From contig QLUS01000071.1 in the NCBI GenBank assembly GCA_018725535.1, positions 1 through 7,806 on the forward strand: DNA of 7,806 nucleotides, read 5' to 3'. The notes under the pieces are model-generated. The model was not told the origin of the DNA. It saw only the letters and a list, made by a program, of their open reading frames with translations, and searched no databases. The number at the start of each line of letters is the position of its first letter. The first letter of the stretch is position 1. The DNA is from Bacillota bacterium. GTDB lineage: Bacteria > Bacillota > UBA994. Of the stretch, positions 5,567 through 7,806 are shown piece after piece. The translations under genes and the position numbers were made by a program.

Positions 5567-5725
5567 ATCTTGTCTAACACAGTAATCGCCTACCTAGACA
5601 TTGCAAACGTTACCGCTGGTGCTGTCGGAAGACCGCTTGATATATCCGTTGCAGAGGCCCCAAGCAGGGCGAAGCGGATCGTCCGGCGAAACGACACCAT
5701 GCTCTCCATGGTGCGTCCTAGCTGA
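5567..5725 (+). pseudogene. HsdS type I restriction specificity subunit fragment (target recognition domain piece)
   Basis: About 52 codons immediately after the DUF5615 stop, in the same frame, with no convincing start, ending at TGA 5723-5725. The translation NTVIAYLDIANVTAG, EAPSRAKRIVRRNDT, LSMVRPS matches the conserved core of HsdS target recognition domains (yLDixNVT, then EAPSRArRiVxxGDTxxStVRP). Intact HsdS proteins are about 400 residues with two such domains and coiled-coil spacers, so this is only a scrap. It shows that a type I restriction-modification locus once stood here. It precedes the broken hsdM at 6870 but need not come from the same operon, since hsdS normally follows hsdM. 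Confidence 0.65.
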
Positions 5726-5956
5726 AGGTATGGTATTTCGGCGACTGGGAAGCCGTTCGCGAGGCATATCCCCGCGTAGCCCCGACCAATACCGAATCGT
5801 AGGATGTATCGCGAGTTGGATGCCATCACAGGGGGAACGTGGGAGGCATTCGAGCGAGTGATGCAAAAGTATTTCTATTTCAAGAATGGGCTGGCGAAGA
5901 TTGAATCGGCCCGACTTTTAGTACATTCTCGACGCGCTGAGGTAAATAATCCGTGA
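5722..5956 (+). pseudogene. Frameshifted C-terminal fragment of an unidentified protein
   Basis: Two frames read as one protein interrupted near 5790-5804. Frame one (5722-5802) encodes KVWYFGDWEAVREAYPRVAP then NTES before TAG 5800-5802. Frame two (from about 5801, ATG 5804, to TGA 5954-5956) encodes MYRELDAITGGTWEAFERVM, QKYFYFKNGLAKIESARLLV, HSRRAEVNNP. The composition (aromatic, charged, helix-forming, no low complexity) is that of a real protein, and the two parts join smoothly if one or two bases are restored. The 50-residue second part has no good ribosome binding site. I do not recognise the family. Its start is cut by the HsdS fragment, so upstream sequence is also lost. The next 56 bases hold nothing recognisable. 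Confidence 0.45.
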
Positions 5957-6012
5957 AAAACGTCAGGATCCGGGACGATTGCCCCGAGCCGGGAAGAAGG
6001 TAAATATAGCAG

Positions 6013-6228
6013 ATGAATATTAAAGGCAAGCCAAATCATAAGTTATACATCCAACTGCTTCGTCAAATGTCGCCGGAAGAGAAGCTGCAGAAGGTCTTTG
6101 CATTGTCCGACTTTTCGCGGCAGCTTTTTATGCATGGGTTGCGCCAAAGGTTTCCGCATCTGCCGGAAGAGGATTTCAGAAAACTGTTTTTGGGGAGGCT
6201 TGAAAAATGTCACAACCGGAACTACTGA
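6013..6228 (+). CDS. Small helical protein, upstream partner of a nucleotidyltransferase
   Basis: A 71-residue protein, helical and charged, with core LRQMSPEEKLQKVFALSDFS (16-35), then RQLFMHGLRQRFP and the ending LGRLEKCHNRNY. The pattern SPEEkLxxxfxLSdFsRxLfxhGLRxRFPxLxEExFrxLxLxRLeKCHNR is, to my knowledge, a recurrent small family found directly before this type of nucleotidyltransferase; no function is established that I can name. Its end overlaps the next start by 22 bases (6207-6228), so the two are probably produced together. The ribosome binding site is weak (AAGG 12 nt upstream). Base composition is more AT-rich than in the flanking housekeeping genes, suggesting arrival by transfer. 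It could be an antitoxin or specificity partner. No membrane segment or known DNA-binding motif is evident. Confidence 0.8.
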   Translation: MNIKGKPNHKLYIQLLRQMSPEEKLQKVFALSDFSRQLFMHGLRQRFPHLPEEDFRKLFLGRLEKCHNRNY

Positions 6229-6773
6229 AAAAAGTTATTCAGACGCTTGTCGATTCTGAAGTACCATATATGATTACCGGCTCTGTCGTTTCCAGCTTAC
6301 AGGGTGAGCCGCGCTCCACCCATGATATAGATATGGTCGTTGCTATTCATGAGACAGGAGCGAAAAAACTGCTCACAGCTTTTACGTCACCGGGCTATTA
6401 TTTGGATGAAGGGAGCATTTTAGAGGCAATTGACAGTGACGGTATGTTCAACCTTATTGATGTTAACTCCGGAGATAAAGTTGATTTTTGGGTATTAACC
6501 GGCGGAGAGTTTGACCGATCGCGGTTTTCCCGCAAAATCAGCGTTAAATTTATGAATATGGAAATGCAGGTGTCAGCCCCGGAGGACACAATTTTGGCCA
6601 AACTTAGATGGGCAAAGCTGTCCGGCGGAAGTGAAAAACAATTTACTGATGCGCTGCGGGTATATGAAGTGCAATATGGGGGACTGGACGTAGAATATCT
6701 GGATTATTGGGTAAAAAAGCTGGATATTGATTTGCTGTGGAGACAATTGACAGATGAAGCGGAGACAATATAG
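6207..6773 (+). CDS. Nucleotidyltransferase-fold protein (Pol beta superfamily, AbiEii/MNT-like), intact
   Basis: A 188-residue protein starting at ATG 6207 with GGGGAGG (6192-6198) 8 nt upstream. The nucleotidyltransferase fingerprint is complete: TGSVVSS (24-30) with the GS signature at 25-26, HDIDMVV (39-45) with metal-binding D40 and D42, and KVDFWV (91-96) giving the third acidic residue D93. The C-terminal part has PEDTILAKLRWAKLSGGSEK (125-144) followed by a helical DALRVYE, a basic-acidic block resembling the K and D motifs of AbiEii/MenT-type toxins. Such enzymes transfer NMP or NDP to RNA or protein; the target here is unknown. It overlaps the 71-residue upstream gene, forming a two-gene module inside a decayed defence island. 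The 48-bp piece 6613-6660 recurs at 5242-5289. AT-rich base use sets the pair apart from its surroundings. A toxin role is inference. Confidence 0.85.
   Translation: MSQPELLKKVIQTLVDSEVPYMITGSVVSSLQGEPRSTHDIDMVVAIHETGAKKLLTAFTSPGYYLDEGSILEAIDSDGMFNLIDVNSGDKVDFWVLTGGEFDRSRFSRKISVKFMNMEMQVSAPEDTILAKLRWAKLSGGSEKQFTDALRVYEVQYGGLDVEYLDYWVKKLDIDLLWRQLTDEAETI
6613..6660 (+). repeat. 48-bp direct repeat, copy 2 (inside the intact nucleotidyltransferase gene)
   Basis: Identical to 5242-5289, 1371 bases upstream. Here it sits in its natural reading context (about residues 136-151 of the nucleotidyltransferase), so this copy is likely the source, or the pair are traces of two tandem copies of the gene. 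Confidence 0.95.
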
Positions 6774-6831
6774 ATACGGAACAGGGATTTAATCTCTGGT
6801 TTTACACAAACAGGCTAGTGGTTGGGGAGTC

Positions 6832-6847
6832 CAGAGCTTTAGCTCTG
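6832..6847 (+). other. Short hairpin in the hsdM leader
   Basis: CAGAGC (6832-6837) and GCTCTG (6842-6847) form a 6-bp stem around the loop TTTA. It lies between the nucleotidyltransferase stop and the hsdM start, 22 bases before the ATG. It is not followed by a T-run, so it is not a standard terminator. A role in hsdM expression is possible but unproven. Confidence 0.35.
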
Positions 6848-6869
6848 CGTGAGGAGTTGAGGGATTAAT

Positions 6870-7806
6870 ATGCCAGCAAACAACGGTGCCAATGTCGGCT
6901 ACGAAACCAGCCTCTGGCGGATGGCCGATGCCCTGCGTGGCTCAATGGACCCTGCCGAGTACAAGCATGTCGTCTTAGGCCTTATCTTTCTTAAATACAT
7001 CTCGGACGCCTTCGAGGAGCAGCACGCCAGGCTTGTCGCTGAACAACCCAGTGGCGCGGACCCGGAACACCCGGACGAATACCTAGCTCAGAACATCTTC
7101 TGGGTGCCAACAGAGGCGCGCTGGGCGCACCTGCGCACTTTTGCCCGTCAGCCAGCTATCGGCCAACTGGTAGATGACGCCATGGCCGCCATCGAACGCG
7201 ACAACCCCGCCCTCAAAGGAGTGCTACCCAAAGACTATGCCCGCCCCGTCCTCGATAAGATGCGCCTTGGCCAGCTGATCGATCTTATCAGCAACATCAG
7301 GGTCGGTGACGAGGAAGCGCGCGCCAGGGACGTGCTCGCCGCGTCTACGACCCCTGCTGCGGCTCCGCCGGAATGTTCGTCCAGTCGGTGGAATTCATCC
7401 GTGCCCACCAGAGCGGCAACGGCAACGGGGGCAGGGCGCGCGCCGATATCTCCATCTACGGCCAGGAGTCCAACTACACCACCTCGCACCCACCGGCATC
7501 GCCGGCTACGTCCTTGCCAACGGCGCCATGTCGTCGAACCAGTCGGGCGAGGGAGAAATCCGCAAGAAGATGATCGAAGCCGACCTGGTGGACTGCATGG
7601 TCGCCCTGCCGGGCCAGCTCTTCTATACCACGCAAATTCCAGCCTGCCTCTGGTTCCTGGCCCGCGACCGCCGCGGCCAGGTGCTCTTCATCGATGCCCG
7701 CAAGCTTGGCCGGATGGTGGACCGCACCCACCGCGAGTTGACCGACGAAGACATCGCCCGCATTGCTGACACTTATCACAATTGGAGGTCAGCGGGCGGA
7801 GGCGCG
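6870..7806 (+). pseudogene. hsdM: Type I restriction-modification DNA methylase subunit (HsdM), frameshifted and internally deleted; runs off the window
   Basis: HsdM transfers methyl groups from S-adenosylmethionine to adenine in a type I restriction complex with HsdS and HsdR. Starting at ATG 6870 (GAGGG at 6859-6863), the first 156 codons give a normal N-terminal domain: GYETSLWRMADALRGSMDPA, YKHVVLGLIFLKYISDAFEE, then SNIRVGDEEARARDVL. A one-base loss near 7338 shifts the frame; the next frame (from 7340) carries SAM motif I (RVYDPCCGSAGMFVQ) up to GQESNYTT. At 7477-7484 the frame changes again and jumps to HLAPTGIAGYVLANGAMSSN, IRKKMIEADLVDCMVALPGQ, LFIDARKLG, open to base 7806. Between NYTT and HHLAP the family normally has about 85 residues including the catalytic NPPF motif; these are missing. 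The shared CACCACCT at the junction suggests a microhomology deletion. The product cannot methylate. Confidence 0.88.

Noticed and set aside
5590..5866. Minus-strand and alternative plus frames at 5590-5866
   Set aside because: Their translations show no family pattern, while the plus frames used here give clear HsdS motifs and a continuous protein-like sequence.
5242..6660. CRISPR array or transposon ends
   Set aside because: Only two copies of the 48-bp repeat exist, in direct orientation, both within coding sequence; there are no regular spacers, terminal inverted repeats or transposase.

Overview
The window looks like a piece of a moderately GC-rich Firmicutes (Clostridia-like) chromosome. 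This is an inference from strong GGAGG-type ribosome binding sites, a clear TTG start, short intergenic gaps and the style of the proteins; no rRNA or tRNA is present to confirm it.

Positions 1-4748 are mostly housekeeping. On the minus strand, lplA (lipoate-protein ligase) is followed by gcvT (glycine cleavage T protein, cut by the window edge), joined by a 4-base ATGA overlap. Lipoate attached by a ligase is the cofactor of GcvH, the partner of GcvT, so the pair makes metabolic sense. Divergent from lplA, across an AT-rich promoter region, lies a wrecked FtsH-type AAA protease gene. Its membrane and linker start is joined, out of frame, to its last helix; the ATPase core and zinc-protease domain are gone. 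Its tail collides with a convergent glycerate 2-kinase gene (minus strand, TTG start), whose last codons run antisense through the wreck. Divergent from the kinase is an apparently functional histidyl-tRNA synthetase, then a 90-residue membrane-anchored protein of unknown function.

Positions 5079-7806 look like a decayed defence/mobile island. In order they hold: a hairpin that can pair with the ribosome binding site of a chimeric ORF; that ORF, made of 16 codons of a nucleotidyltransferase gene fused to a DUF433 antitoxin-like domain; the C-terminal third of a DUF5615 PIN-like toxin; a target-recognition fragment of a type I restriction specificity subunit (HsdS); a frameshifted fragment of an unidentified protein; an intact, AT-richer two-gene module (71-residue helical protein plus 188-residue nucleotidyltransferase); and an hsdM methylase gene broken by a one-base frameshift and an internal deletion that removed the NPPF catalytic motif. 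A perfect 48-bp direct repeat links the chimeric ORF to the intact nucleotidyltransferase gene and marks a past duplication or recombination.

The most notable themes are (1) the intact overlapping pair of small protein and nucleotidyltransferase, a candidate toxin-antitoxin or defence module, and (2) a recurring pattern of genes collapsed by internal deletion (FtsH-like, DUF433/DUF5615, HsdS, HsdM), at least one with visible microhomology at the junction. That pattern could be genome decay or, less interestingly, an assembly artefact.
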